Position numbers and translations under genes: made by a program. The notes beneath the pieces were generated by a model, which worked only from the letters and a program-made list of their open reading frames with translations, was not told where the DNA came from and made no database searches. From Eudoraea sp. (GTDB lineage Bacteria > Bacteroidota > Bacteroidia > Flavobacteriales > Flavobacteriaceae), in contig JAHEHU010000007.1 in the NCBI GenBank assembly GCA_024639765.1, positions 1 through 55,352 of the forward strand: a stretch of 55,352 bases of DNA, in the 5' to 3' direction. Of this stretch, positions 38,105-47,299 are shown one piece after another; positions within the stretch are counted from its first letter, which is position 1, and every line of letters begins with the position of its first letter.

Positions 38105-39580
38105 ATGGGAAAAAATTTAACGACACGGACCGAGGATTATTCCAAATGGTATAACGAGCTCGTGGTAAAAGCAGACCTGGCTGAAAATTCAGGTGTGAGA
38201 GGTTGCATGGTGATCAAACCGTATGGGTATGCTATATGGGAAAAGATTCAGGCAGGGTTGGATAAGATGTTTAAGGAAACAGGCCATGAAAACGCCTATT
38301 TTCCGATCTTTATCCCGAAATCATATCTCAGTAAAGAAGCCAGTCATGTAGAGGGCTTTGCCAAGGAATGTGCGGTCGTTACCCATTACCGTTTAAAGAA
38401 TGCTGAGGATGGGAGCGGAATAATTGTAGACCCCGAGGCTAAATTGGAAGAAGAATTGATTGTGAGGCCCACATCAGAAACCATCATTTGGGACACCTTC
38501 CGCAGATGGATACAGTCTTATAGAGATCTGCCCCTTCTAATTAATCAATGGGCAAACGTAGTACGTTGGGAAATGAGAACCAGGTTGTTTCTGAGAACCT
38601 CCGAATTTCTTTGGCAGGAAGGACATACGGCTCACGCCACAAAACAGGAAGCCATAGATGAGGCGGAATTGATCTTGAACATATATGCCGATTTTGCCGA
38701 AAACCATATGGCTGTTCCCGTTATCAAGGGAACCAAAACAGAAAGTGAGCGATTTGCTGGTGCTATAGATACCTATTGCATTGAGGCCTTAATGCAGGAT
38801 GGAAAGGCCCTGCAGGCAGGTACATCTCATTTTCTGGGACAAAATTTTGCCAAGGCATTTGATGTAAAATTTGCCTCTAAAGAAGGGAAACAAGAACACG
38901 TTTGGGCAACTTCCTGGGGAGTATCTACCCGTTTAATGGGTGCTCTTATTATGACCCACAGTGATGATAATGGCTTGGTGCTGCCACCAAAATTGGCTCC
39001 CATACAGGTGGTCATTGTTCCCATTTATAAAGGAATAGAACAGCTGGAGTCCATTTCTGAAAAAGTAAATCCTCTGGTAAAACAATTAAGATCAAAAGGA
39101 ATAACGGTCAAATATGATGACCGTGATACTCATAAACCGGGTTTCAAGTTCAATGAGTATGAATTGAAAGGCGTTCCGGTGCGCATTGCTATTGGGCAGC
39201 GCGATCTGCAGAACAATACCTTTGAAGTAGCCAGAAGGGATACCTTGGAGAAAGAGACCATCCCGGCAGATACTGTAGTAGGCCGTATTGAACAGTTGCT
39301 TCAGGACATTCAGGAAAATATTTATAACAGGGCATACAGTTTCAGGGAGAAGCATATTACTCCTGTAGACAGCTATGATGAATTTAAAAAATTGTTAGAT
39401 ACCAAAGGGGGGTTTTTCGCGGCCCATTGGGATGGAGATTCAGCTACGGAAGAAAAAATAAAAGAAGAGACCAAGGCAACAATAAGGTGTATCCCAATGG
39501 ATGGGCCAAAGGAGGAAGGCAGGTGCATGGTAAGCGGGAAGCCATCTCAACAAAGAGTGTTGTTTGCTAAAGCCTATTAA
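38105..39580 (+). CDS. proS: Proline-tRNA ligase, archaeal/eukaryotic-like type
   Basis: 491 residues. Class II synthetase without the bacterial editing insertion: motif 1 region near [14 protein letters not shown], motif 2 [23 protein letters not shown], then [11 protein letters not shown] and the [11 protein letters not shown] and [12 protein letters not shown] stretches. The C-terminal anticodon-binding domain is followed by the extra zinc-type C-terminal domain with IRCIP and [18 protein letters not shown]. The ending Tyr is typical of this type. Own promoter; followed by tRNA genes. Confidence 0.97.
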   Translation: MGKNLTTRTEDYSKWYNELVVKADLAENSGVRGCMVIKPYGYAIWEKIQAGLDKMFKETGHENAYFPIFIPKSYLSKEASHVEGFAKECAVVTHYRLKNAEDGSGIIVDPEAKLEEELIVRPTSETIIWDTFRRWIQSYRDLPLLINQWANVVRWEMRTRLFLRTSEFLWQEGHTAHATKQEAIDEAELILNIYADFAENHMAVPVIKGTKTESERFAGAIDTYCIEALMQDGKALQAGTSHFLGQNFAKAFDVKFASKEGKQEHVWATSWGVSTRLMGALIMTHSDDNGLVLPPKLAPIQVVIVPIYKGIEQLESISEKVNPLVKQLRSKGITVKYDDRDTHKPGFKFNEYELKGVPVRIAIGQRDLQNNTFEVARRDTLEKETIPADTVVGRIEQLLQDIQENIYNRAYSFREKHITPVDSYDEFKKLLDTKGGFFAAHWDGDSATEEKIKEETKATIRCIPMDGPKEEGRCMVSGKPSQQRVLFAKAY

Positions 39581-39609
39581 TAAGCCATTTAAAAAAAAAT
39601 GTGTGGGGG

Positions 39610-39639
39610 TTGTGGTAGTAAAAAATAATTGTATTTTTG
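39610..39639 (+). promoter_or_regulatory. Promoter of the tRNA-Glu pair
   Basis: TTG at 39610-39612, 19-base spacer, TATTTTTG at 39632-39639: the ideal Bacteroidota layout. It lies 23 bases before the first tRNA. Confidence 0.75.
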
Positions 39640-39662
39640 CATCCGCAATTGTACAAACCTTT

Positions 39663-39734
39663 GGCCCGTTCGTCTAGGGGTTAGGACGCCAGGTTTTCAT
39701 CCTGGTAACAGGGGTTCGATTCCCCTACGGGCTA
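39663..39734 (+). tRNA. tRNA-Glu (anticodon UUC)
   Basis: 72 bases forming a full cloverleaf: acceptor GGCCCGT / ACGGGCT (first pair G-U), D-arm with GTCTAGGGGTTAGGAC, anticodon stem CCAGG / CCTGG around loop TTTTCAT (anticodon TTC), and T-arm AGGGG-TTCGATT-CCCCT. The 3' CCA is not encoded. Confidence 0.97.
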
Positions 39735-39783
39735 CAGAACATTCAATGTAGTTTGTAAGAAGTATAGTTGAATGTAAATTTTT

Positions 39784-39855
39784 GGCCCGTTCGTCTAGGG
39801 GTTAGGACGCCAGGTTTTCATCCTGGTAACAGGGGTTCGATTCCCCTACGGGCTA
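39784..39855 (+). tRNA. tRNA-Glu (anticodon UUC), second identical copy
   Basis: Base-for-base identical to the copy 121 bases upstream, with a 49-base spacer between them. It has the same cloverleaf and no encoded CCA. rpsT follows 49 bases later, so the three may share a transcript. Confidence 0.97.
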
Positions 39856-39904
39856 CAGGGAAACTGTAGATAAGAGCAGTTATTAAAACATAATTAGAAG
39901 AAAG

Positions 39905-40156
39905 ATGGCAAATCACAAGTCGGCATTAAAGAGAATAAGAAGGAATGAAGAAGTGCGCTTACGTAACAGGTATCAGCACAAAACTACTCGTAATGCAATA
40001 AAAAAATTGCGTAGCGAAACAAACAAAAAGAAAGCATCTGCATTATTGCCTCCTGTGATCAGTATGATCGATAAGTTGGCTAAACGCAATATCATTCATA
40101 ACAATAAAGCTGCGAATTTGAAAAGCAAGCTTACCAAAATGGTGGCAGCGCTATAG
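39905..40156 (+). CDS. rpsT: 30S ribosomal protein S20
   Basis: 83 residues, the normal length. [21 protein letters not shown], then [38 protein letters not shown]. All landmarks of bS20, a basic helical protein that binds 16S rRNA. It lies downstream of the tRNA pair without an obvious promoter of its own, and has a strong terminator. Confidence 0.98.
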   Translation: MANHKSALKRIRRNEEVRLRNRYQHKTTRNAIKKLRSETNKKKASALLPPVISMIDKLAKRNIIHNNKAANLKSKLTKMVAAL

Positions 40157-40180
40157 TAGTATCCTTCAAAGATCTAACAT

Positions 40181-40209
40181 AAACCCGGCTCTTAAGGCCG
40201 GGTTTTTTT
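40181..40209 (+). terminator. Intrinsic terminator of rpsT
   Basis: Stem AAACCCGGC / GCCGGGTTT with a 7-base loop and a T-run, 25 bases after the rpsT stop. Confidence 0.92.
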
Positions 40210-40238
40210 GTATGCTGATTTTCTTGATGATAGCACAA

Positions 40239-40276
40239 AAAAAATCCCGAAGTATGATCATACCTCGGGATTTTTT
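40239..40276 (-). terminator. Intrinsic terminator of rho
   Basis: Stem AAAAAATCCCGA / TCGGGATTTTTT with an inner GTATG / CATAC stem. It is symmetric enough to act both ways and lies 16 bases after the rho stop on the minus strand. Confidence 0.88.
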
Positions 40277-40291
40277 ATTCTCATTGATTAC

Positions 40292-41920
40292 TTATTGATT
40301 CATGGTCATCAAGAACTCTTCATTGTTCTTGGTCTGCTTAATACGCTGTTCCATGAATTCCATGGCTTCAATAGGATTCATATCCGCAAGATATTTGCGC
40401 ATGATCCACATTCTTTGAATAGTATTTTCATCCAATAACAAATCATCTCGTCTGGTAGAGGATGAAATAAGGTCGATCGCGGGGAAGATCCTTCTATTAC
40501 TGATCCTTCTGTCTAGCTGCAGTTCCATATTACCGGTTCCTTTAAATTCCTCAAAGATCACCTCATCCATTTTAGATCCGGTTTCTGTGAGGGCGGTAGC
40601 GATAATTGTTAGGGAACCTCCATTTTCTATATTTCGCGCAGCACCAAAGAATCTTTTTGGTTTGTGCAATGCGTTGGCATCCACACCACCACTCAACACT
40701 TTTCCTGAGGCAGGTTGTACCGTATTATAAGCCCTGGCCAGTCTGGTGATAGAATCTAATAAGATCACAACATCATGACCGCATTCAACAAGTCGCTTTG
40801 CTTTTTCAAGGACAATATTGGCCACTCGCACGTGTTCTGTGGCTTCTTTGTCAAAGGTAGAGGCTACTACTTCTCCGCGTACATTACGCTGCATATCTGT
40901 GACCTCTTCAGGCCTTTCATCTATCAAAAGGACAATTTGATATACTTCCGGATGATTTGCCGCAATAGCATTGGCTACATCCTTCAATAACATGGTCTTT
41001 CCCGTTTTAGGTTGAGATACAATCATGCCCCGTTGTCCTTTACCAATTGGTGAGAAAAGATCTATGATACGTGTAGAAATATTGCTTTGACGTTCGGCCA
41101 AATTAAATTTTTCCCTTGGGAACAAGGGTGTAAGGTGTTCAAATGCTACACGGTCCCTTACCACCTGAGGGTCTTGCCCGTTTATTTTATTCACTTTGAT
41201 CAGTGGGAAATACTTTTCGCCTTCTTTCGGGGGGCGTACGTTTCCAAGCACTGTATCTCCGGTCTTCAATCCAAATAAACGGATCTGAGATTGAGAAACG
41301 TAAATATCATCAGGGGAAGAGAGATAATTATAGTCCGAGGACCGTAAGAATCCATAACCATCCTGCATGATATCTAGCACTCCTTCACTCTCAATGATGC
41401 TGTCGAATTCGTATTCCGGTTGTTTGTATTTGTTCCTGAGATCCTTGTCGTAATTGCTCGACTTTTTTTCTTGCCCATTATTTTGATGGTGGGTCTTATT
41501 GGATCGTTGTCCTTTATTTTGGTTCCCTGAATGTTCTTTTCTGGGGTGTTCCTTTTTAGGGTGCTCTTTTTTAGGATGCTCCTTTTTGGGATTTTCCTTA
41601 ACAGCTTCCGCAGGAGTGGATTCCCCTTTTGGCTCTCTTTTTTGGGGAGTAGCCTTGGTTTCTTTAGATGTTGAGGCAACATCTTTTTTAGGTCTTGGCC
41701 TTGGTTTAGAAACCCGCTCTTTGGGTCTGTCCGCAGCTGCAGTGGTTTCCACGACCGCAGCAGTTTCCTTTACGATCTTAGGATTGCTGGCTTGCAAATC
41801 TAGTATTTGATAAACCAGATCTAGTTTCTTTTGGGTTTTGTACTTAGGTACTTTTAAATTTTCGGCAATCTTCTGAAGCTCAGGAAGCTTCATTGCCTTT
41901 AAATCAGAAATCTCAAACAT
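40292..41920 (-). CDS. rho: Transcription termination factor Rho with long disordered insertion
   Basis: 542 residues against about 420 in E. coli. N-terminal helical domain about 1-45 ([16 protein letters not shown]), then about 120 residues of Lys/Glu/Pro/His/Asn-rich low complexity (about 55-165), including four PKKEH units at 111-130. The primary RNA-binding domain starts near 172 ([15 protein letters not shown]). Walker A is SQPKTGKTM at 302-310, with [10 protein letters not shown], the Q-loop and [12 protein letters not shown] later. It is a hexameric RNA helicase that ends transcription. The insertion is a known feature of Bacteroidota Rho. Monocistronic. Confidence 0.97.
   Translation of the reverse strand: MFEISDLKAMKLPELQKIAENLKVPKYKTQKKLDLVYQILDLQASNPKIVKETAAVVETTAAADRPKERVSKPRPRPKKDVASTSKETKATPQKREPKGESTPAEAVKENPKKEHPKKEHPKKEHPRKEHSGNQNKGQRSNKTHHQNNGQEKKSSNYDKDLRNKYKQPEYEFDSIIESEGVLDIMQDGYGFLRSSDYNYLSSPDDIYVSQSQIRLFGLKTGDTVLGNVRPPKEGEKYFPLIKVNKINGQDPQVVRDRVAFEHLTPLFPREKFNLAERQSNISTRIIDLFSPIGKGQRGMIVSQPKTGKTMLLKDVANAIAANHPEVYQIVLLIDERPEEVTDMQRNVRGEVVASTFDKEATEHVRVANIVLEKAKRLVECGHDVVILLDSITRLARAYNTVQPASGKVLSGGVDANALHKPKRFFGAARNIENGGSLTIIATALTETGSKMDEVIFEEFKGTGNMELQLDRRISNRRIFPAIDLISSSTRRDDLLLDENTIQRMWIMRKYLADMNPIEAMEFMEQRIKQTKNNEEFLMTMNQ
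41531..41590 (-). repeat. Four 15-bp tandem units in rho
   Basis: Four in-frame copies encoding PKKEH (last copy PRKEH). Copies differ mainly at third codon positions, so selection appears to hold the peptide while the DNA drifts. Confidence 0.85.
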
Positions 41921-42077
41921 TGAGTATTGAATAAGTTATACGTAATTAAAATTCGAAGTATTTATTACTTGGATATTAAGTGGGAATGAGTTCCCAGTCG
42001 GTAAGTGTTATCTTCGATAACGCGGTAAAATTACAAATTATTTTCAATATTTCATGCTTAAATTTTAAAAAGACCAT

Positions 42078-42085
42078 TATTTTTG
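42078..42085 (+). promoter_or_regulatory. Candidate -7 box of the DUF4293 gene
   Basis: TATTTTTG 24 bases before the ATG at 42109. No clear TTG lies at the correct distance upstream. It supports choosing the 42109 start over upstream in-frame codons. Confidence 0.45.
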
Positions 42086-42108
42086 CAGTCCGAAGAAGTA
42101 AATTCTCC

Positions 42109-42519
42109 ATGATTCAACGTATTCAATCCGTTTACCTCTTATTAGTTGTTCTCCTGGGAGCTCTGCTACCCTTTTGGTTAGCGCTATGGGTAGATAATGC
42201 TGATACTGTTGTTTTTGCTAAAAATGAAATAGCGGTTTCCCTCGCCTTTTACGGTTCTGCCGTCCTGGCGTTATTGGCTATTTTTCGGTTCAAGGACCGC
42301 AAAAGCCAGTTTGTGTTAAATCGTTTAAATATGATTCTTAATCTTTTTTTACTAGGATTTTTCGTTTACCGATCACTAAACTTATCCGGAGAGGCTCAGG
42401 TCTCGGAGAAGGGTATTGGGATGCTGATTCCTGTATTTTCTATCGTTTTTCTGGTCCTGGCCAACAGGGCCATCAAGAAGGATGAAGATCTTGTAAAATC
42501 TGTTGATCGCTTACGTTAA
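42109..42519 (+). CDS. DUF4293 four-helix membrane protein
   Basis: 136 residues from ATG 42109; the frame is open further upstream, but the -7 box falls inside that extension. Four hydrophobic segments with the family start MIQRIQSVYLLL and an end of VFLVLANRAIKKDEDLVKSVDRLR, which marks DUF4293. This small membrane protein is found next to rho in many Flavobacteriia, here divergent from it. Function unknown. Confidence 0.88.
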   Translation: MIQRIQSVYLLLVVLLGALLPFWLALWVDNADTVVFAKNEIAVSLAFYGSAVLALLAIFRFKDRKSQFVLNRLNMILNLFLLGFFVYRSLNLSGEAQVSEKGIGMLIPVFSIVFLVLANRAIKKDEDLVKSVDRLR

Positions 42520-42552
42520 ACCTAACATCTTAGTAGTATTAGTGCGTAAAAT

Positions 42553-42577
42553 CCCGGTAGCCATACCGGGGTTTTTT
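42553..42577 (+). terminator. Intrinsic terminator of the DUF4293 gene
   Basis: Stem CCCGGTA / TACCGGG with a 4-base loop, then GTTTTTTG, 33 bases after the stop. Confidence 0.85.
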
Positions 42578-42619
42578 GTTTCGTAACGCATAATATGTAT
42601 CCTGGAAATGCAAAGAAAC

Positions 42620-43123
42620 TTATACGGAAGCGCGTTTCCCTAATTCTATCACCTCCAGGTTTTTTATGTCTTTCCCATCAATTTCAAAGCGCAACATGGT
42701 GCGTACTTGGTGAAAGCCTTGTTTTCCGCAGGCACCGGGATTCATATGAAGTAAATTCAACTTTTTATCCCACATCACCTTTAAGATATGCGAATGCCCA
42801 CTAATAAAAAGGTTTGGAGAATTTTGCTGTATAGCCTCTTTGATCTTAGGGCTATACCTGTTGGGATACCCTCCGATATGTGTGATCCATACATCCACCT
42901 CTTCACAGAAAAATCTTTGGTGGAGGGGAAATTCTTGTTGTAATACCCCATTATCTATATTGCCGTGCACGGCCCTTAGCGGTCTGAGAGCAGCAAGTGT
43001 ATCTGCTACCTCAAAAGTTCCGATATCCCCGGCGTGCCATATTTCATCTGCTTGTTTTGCATATTTCATAATGGCTTCGTCCACATATCCGTGGGTATCA
43101 GAAAGGAGCAATATTTTCGGCAT
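42620..43123 (-). CDS. YfcE-like metallophosphoesterase
   Basis: 167 residues. Calcineurin-like phosphoesterase with all metal motifs: LLSDTHG (8-12 region), HAGDIG, HGNIDN, ITHIGG and SGHSH, closing with NPGACG. This is the YfcE/MJ0936 class of small phosphodiesterases; the natural substrate is unknown. It is divergent from truA with 39 bases between starts, so the two promoters must overlap or lie within neighbouring sequence. Confidence 0.92.
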   Translation of the reverse strand: MPKILLLSDTHGYVDEAIMKYAKQADEIWHAGDIGTFEVADTLAALRPLRAVHGNIDNGVLQQEFPLHQRFFCEEVDVWITHIGGYPNRYSPKIKEAIQQNSPNLFISGHSHILKVMWDKKLNLLHMNPGACGKQGFHQVRTMLRFEIDGKDIKNLEVIELGKRASV

Positions 43124-43162
43124 TTAAAGGTATCTTTGACGGAACAAAAATAGGATTTCACC

Positions 43163-43915
43163 TTGAGATATTTTATTGAATTTTCATACGATGGCAAAGC
43201 ATACCATGGATGGCAACGCCAACCCAATGCCAGCAGTGTTCAACAAACTTTAGAAGAGGTCATGACCACCCAACTCAGAACTCCTGTTCAATTGGCAGGG
43301 GCAGGGCGCACAGATGCAGGAGTGCACGCCAAGCAATTATATGCACATTTTGATATGGACGTGTCCCTGAATACTGAAGAACAGGTACACCGCTTGAATG
43401 CTTTTCTACCGGGAGACATCGCCATTAAAAATATATTTCAGGTCAATGACAACGCACATGCACGTTTCGATGCGTTGGAGCGCACCTACGAATATTGGGT
43501 GGTGCAACAAAAGGACCCGTTTTACAAGGACTGGGCCCATTACGTTCATCTTCCATTAGACATAGAGGCCATGAACAAAGCTGCCTCTCTATTGCTAGAT
43601 CATACAAATTTTGAGTGTTTTTCTAAATCTAACACAGATGTTAAGACCTATGTTTGTCACTTAAAGGGAGCGGCATGGACAAAAGAGGAGGGAAAACTTG
43701 TATTTACCATTACAGCCGACCGTTTCTTGCGAAATATGGTGCGTGCCATTGTAGGCACGCTTCTTGAAGTTGGCCTGGGAAAGGCTACTGTGGAGAATGT
43801 TAATAGTATTATAAAAAGCAAAGACAGGGGGGAAGCAGGGGTTTCCGTGCCTGCAAAAGGACTATATTTGACCAAGATTACGTACCCTAAGACCCTTTTA
43901 GATCTTAATGGATAA
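43163..43915 (+). CDS. truA: tRNA pseudouridine synthase A
   Basis: 250 residues. Catalytic Asp51 in AGAGRTDAGVHAKQ; FSYDGKAYHGWQRQP at the start and FLRNMVRAIVGTLLEVG later are TruA landmarks. It makes pseudouridine at positions 38-40 of tRNA. The start codon is TTG: an in-frame TAG lies four codons upstream and family proteins begin exactly here (MRYFIEF). Its end overlaps the ABC exporter start by 8 bases, so they are coupled. Confidence 0.96.
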   Translation: MRYFIEFSYDGKAYHGWQRQPNASSVQQTLEEVMTTQLRTPVQLAGAGRTDAGVHAKQLYAHFDMDVSLNTEEQVHRLNAFLPGDIAIKNIFQVNDNAHARFDALERTYEYWVVQQKDPFYKDWAHYVHLPLDIEAMNKAASLLLDHTNFECFSKSNTDVKTYVCHLKGAAWTKEEGKLVFTITADRFLRNMVRAIVGTLLEVGLGKATVENVNSIIKSKDRGEAGVSVPAKGLYLTKITYPKTLLDLNG

Positions 43916-45674
43916 AGAAACAGGCAAAGCATTTGATTATAAACTGTTTAAGAGGTTACTTGCTCAGACAAGACCCTACCGTCTTACCTTTTATGGAGTT
44001 GCCCTATCTGCAATTCTGCTAACCTGTTTTGCCGTACTTACCCCCTATATTTTAAGGAACATCATTGATAATGCCATCAATAAAATGGATATGGATGCCC
44101 TCTTCTGGCTTTCTCTGGCTATGTTAGGGGTTTTGCTAGGGCAGGTACTTTTTCAGTTGCTTTTTAATTATTATGCCAATTGGTTGGGCGAATCTGTTAT
44201 CAAAGATGTACGCATCTCACTTTTCAAAAGGATGTTGGGCTTTAGGATGAAGTATTTTGACAACTCATCTATAGGAATTTTGGTAACAAGGGCGGTGGCC
44301 GATATGCAGCGGATAGGCGAGATCTTTAGTCAGGGGTTTTTTATGATCGTCGCAGATCTTTTAAAAATGTTTGCTGCAGCCACCATAATGCTCTTGATGA
44401 ACTGGAAACTTGCCTTATTGGTTTTTGCCATTCTACCGGTGATCCTCTATGCTACACGCTTATTTCAAAAAGCTATGAAAGTAGCCTTTATTGAAGTAAG
44501 GGCTCAAGTCTCTAATTTAAATTCATTTGTTCAGGAACGTCTTACCGGGATGAAGATCGTACAGCTATTCACCAGGGAAAGAATTGAAAGTGAAAAATTT
44601 AGAGGCATCAATGAAAAGCATCAGAATGCCTGGCTGAAAACGGTGTGGTATAACTCCTTTTTCTTTCCTGTAGCAGAAATTGTATCCTCTATCGCAGTAG
44701 GTTTAGTGGTGTGGTACGGCGGACTGCAAAATATTGCCAATATTGATGTTGATATTGCGGGAACCATTTTTGCTTTTATCCTGTATATAGAGATGCTTTT
44801 CCGACCTCTACGTCAGATCGCAGATAAGTTCAACACGCTTCAAATGGGCATGGTAGCAGCCAACAGGGTCTTTAAAATACTGGATACAGACAGCAGAATT
44901 GAGGATAATGGCACCCTTCAGAAAGAGCATGTAAGTGGCCAGATTGAATTTGAAAAAGTGCATTTTGGCTATCTGGAAGACGAAGAGGTCCTGCACGGTA
45001 TTTCATTTGAGGTGAAAGCAGGGGAAACCGTTGCCATTGTTGGAGCTACAGGAGCGGGCAAGTCTACCATTATAAATCTGCTGAATCGTTTTTATGAAAT
45101 AAATTCAGGAACTATTAAGGTAGATGATGTGGAGATCAAAGAGTATAGCTTGTCTTCCCTTCGCCGGAATATTGCGATCGTTTTACAAGATGTATTCCTT
45201 TTTGCGGATACGATCGCCAATAATATTACCCTGAAAGATGCTGATATTTCCGTAGCCACTATTGAAGAGGCAGCCAGGCGCATTGGCGTTCACGAATTCA
45301 TTAGTTCACTACCGGGAGGATATACTTATAATGTAAAAGAAAGGGGCACTATGCTTTCCAGCGGGCAGCGACAACTGATCGCCTTTTTAAGGGCTTATGT
45401 GACCAATCCGAGTATTTTGATCCTCGATGAAGCTACGTCCTCCGTAGATACCTATACCGAGAAGCTCATACAAAAAGCTACGGATAAGATCACTGAGGGC
45501 AGAACGTCTATCATTATTGCACACCGTCTGGCTACTGTAAAAAAGGCAGATAAGATCATTGTTATGGATGCCGGACAGATCGTGGAAACAGGAACCCATA
45601 AAGAACTTCTTAAAAAAGGCGGATACTACAGCAACCTATACCAAGCTCAATTTCTGGCTGAGGAGGTAGCCTAA
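43908..45674 (+). CDS. ABC exporter, fused membrane and ATPase domains (MsbA/MdlB type)
   Basis: 588 residues. Six membrane helices (about 25-320) followed by an ABC domain: Walker A GATGAGKST near 380, signature LSSGQRQL near 483, Walker B ILILDEATSSVD near 503 and switch His in IIAHRLATV. It is a half-transporter that works as a homodimer or heterodimer and exports lipids or drugs; the substrate is unknown. Translationally coupled to truA. Its stop is only 17 bases from the convergent DUF3667 stop. Confidence 0.93.
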   Translation: MDKETGKAFDYKLFKRLLAQTRPYRLTFYGVALSAILLTCFAVLTPYILRNIIDNAINKMDMDALFWLSLAMLGVLLGQVLFQLLFNYYANWLGESVIKDVRISLFKRMLGFRMKYFDNSSIGILVTRAVADMQRIGEIFSQGFFMIVADLLKMFAAATIMLLMNWKLALLVFAILPVILYATRLFQKAMKVAFIEVRAQVSNLNSFVQERLTGMKIVQLFTRERIESEKFRGINEKHQNAWLKTVWYNSFFFPVAEIVSSIAVGLVVWYGGLQNIANIDVDIAGTIFAFILYIEMLFRPLRQIADKFNTLQMGMVAANRVFKILDTDSRIEDNGTLQKEHVSGQIEFEKVHFGYLEDEEVLHGISFEVKAGETVAIVGATGAGKSTIINLLNRFYEINSGTIKVDDVEIKEYSLSSLRRNIAIVLQDVFLFADTIANNITLKDADISVATIEEAARRIGVHEFISSLPGGYTYNVKERGTMLSSGQRQLIAFLRAYVTNPSILILDEATSSVDTYTEKLIQKATDKITEGRTSIIIAHRLATVKKADKIIVMDAGQIVETGTHKELLKKGGYYSNLYQAQFLAEEVA

Positions 45675-45691
45675 AATCACTGATTTTGTTC

Positions 45692-46468
45692 TTACTTCTG
45701 AGGTAAAAAGTCTTGTAATTCGAATGTCCCTGTTATAAACATGACAATGTAAAATAGGATGACTATTCCAAAATATCCAATCACGGCTAGCAAGAAAAAA
45801 ATCAGCGATCTTAGGATCATCGCCCCCGTATTGAATCTGTGAATACGTTGCATTGCAAATATGCAATACAGTATCATTACAAGTAACAACGGAAAACTAA
45901 GGGTCATATAGGCCGAAGGAATGGCCAGTAGCGTTATTAATGATATGGGAAAAATAACGATACTCCACTGGGCCATGATATAGATATAGGCTATAATATA
46001 TTCAGATAGTAAATAATCCTTTCGGTTGAATGTTACATAACCGGCCAAGGCAAAAACAGGGATATAAAGCACAAACAACAAAGAAGAATAGTCAAATATG
46101 GCGTCATACAGTTTACCCGACGTTTCTGCCGACAATTGACCACTATAATCCATAATCATGTCAGCGGTCATAACTTTCTGCATTACAAAAATAAGAAGCC
46201 CGGAAAGTGTCAACGCAATCCCGATATGGCTTATAGGGCTTAAAAATCTTCTTCGCACCCCTTGTATATAGGAATCTATGACCACTTCAGGACGAATGCA
46301 CAACTGTACTACTGTTTTTATAAACCTATTATCCAGATTGAAATACCGCTCCGTTATATCGTAGATAAGGTTTCTAAATGTAAGTCGCTTTTGAACTGCT
46401 CTCGCCCCACAGTTGGGGCAAAAATTAAAGTCGGTTCGTTGTGGAGTTTCGCAATTCTTGCAGTTCAT
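45692..46468 (-). CDS. DUF3667 membrane protein with zinc ribbon
   Basis: 258 residues. N-terminal zinc ribbon CKNCETPQRTDFNFCPNCG (3-21) with two CxxC pairs, then RFIKTVVQLCIRPEVVIDSYIQGVRRRFLSPI, a stretch shared by DUF3667 proteins, and about five membrane helices. It starts one base after the cdaA stop on the same strand, so the two genes are co-expressed. Role unknown; the spacing suggests a link to c-di-AMP or simply co-transcription. Confidence 0.88.
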   Translation of the reverse strand: MNCKNCETPQRTDFNFCPNCGARAVQKRLTFRNLIYDITERYFNLDNRFIKTVVQLCIRPEVVIDSYIQGVRRRFLSPISHIGIALTLSGLLIFVMQKVMTADMIMDYSGQLSAETSGKLYDAIFDYSSLLFVLYIPVFALAGYVTFNRKDYLLSEYIIAYIYIMAQWSIVIFPISLITLLAIPSAYMTLSFPLLLVMILYCIFAMQRIHRFNTGAMILRSLIFFLLAVIGYFGIVILFYIVMFITGTFELQDFLPQK

Positions 46469-46469
46469 T

Positions 46470-47255
46470 TTACTGTAGATCTTTTTTTAACAGCGCCTCT
46501 AATTCCCTAAAATCCTTATACATTATAAACTCGCCATTTTTGATGTAAGAGATGCTTCCTGTTTCTTCACTGATCACCAGGGCCAGGGCATCTGTTTTTT
46601 CCGTGATCCCAATGGCCGCTCTGTGCCTGAGTCCAAATCTAAGGGGAATATTTCGCTCTTGTGACAAAGGCAAAATAACCCGGGTAGCTATGATACGGTT
46701 CCCCCTGATAATGGCTGCGCCATCGTGCAGCGGACTATTCTTAAAGAATATACTTTCCAAAATGGGGAGGTTCAATTCAGCATTCATCCTATCTCCGGAC
46801 GACTTTATAAAATCGAGTGAATTACTTCGCTCAATGACCAGGATAGCTCCGGTTCTGCTTTTTGCCATTTTTTCACACGCCTCCAGAACCACAGGAACTT
46901 TTAGATCCGGGATGATCCCATCTTGTTTAAGAAAACTGAAGCGTTTTGCAAAAGTTCGTTTGTTACCCAAATTAGTGGACCCTATCATTAGCAGGAACTT
47001 TCTAATTTCCTGTTGAAAGACCACGATCAATGCAATAAGTCCCACCTGCATAAAACCTCCTACAACACTACTGATCATTTTCATTTCCAGTAATTGGGTA
47101 AGTTTCCAAAAGGCCCATACAAAAACGATTCCAAGGAATATATTCACTGCGGCAGTACCACGAACCAATTTGTAGATGTAATAGAGAAGAGTAGCGACAA
47201 GGAGGATGTCTATGAGGTCCGTAATTTTAAAATCCAGGAAATTTAGAAAGTCCAA
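46470..47255 (-). CDS. cdaA: Diadenylate cyclase CdaA
   Basis: 261 residues. Three N-terminal membrane helices (about 13-85) and a DisA_N catalytic domain with DGA at 178-180 (HDGAAIIRG) and RHR at 210-212 (LRHRAAIG). It makes c-di-AMP from two ATP. The domain order and length fit CdaA/DacA rather than DisA. It lies 44 bases after folP and directly before the DUF3667 gene. No CdaR or GlmM gene is adjacent, unlike in Firmicutes. Confidence 0.95.
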   Translation of the reverse strand: MDFLNFLDFKITDLIDILLVATLLYYIYKLVRGTAAVNIFLGIVFVWAFWKLTQLLEMKMISSVVGGFMQVGLIALIVVFQQEIRKFLLMIGSTNLGNKRTFAKRFSFLKQDGIIPDLKVPVVLEACEKMAKSRTGAILVIERSNSLDFIKSSGDRMNAELNLPILESIFFKNSPLHDGAAIIRGNRIIATRVILPLSQERNIPLRFGLRHRAAIGITEKTDALALVISEETGSISYIKNGEFIMYKDFRELEALLKKDLQ

Positions 47256-47299
47256 TCTGGGCGTTTTTGTAAAATTAGAAAAAAATAGTCTATAATAGA

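Noticed and set aside
39601-39904. Integration site or island edge at the tRNA-Glu pair
   Set aside because: No integrase, no partial tRNA copy elsewhere in the window, and housekeeping genes on both sides.
41499-41810. Cys/Phe-rich open frame with CSFLG repeats opposite rho
   Set aside because: It is the antisense shadow of the PKKEH repeats and the basic insertion of Rho.
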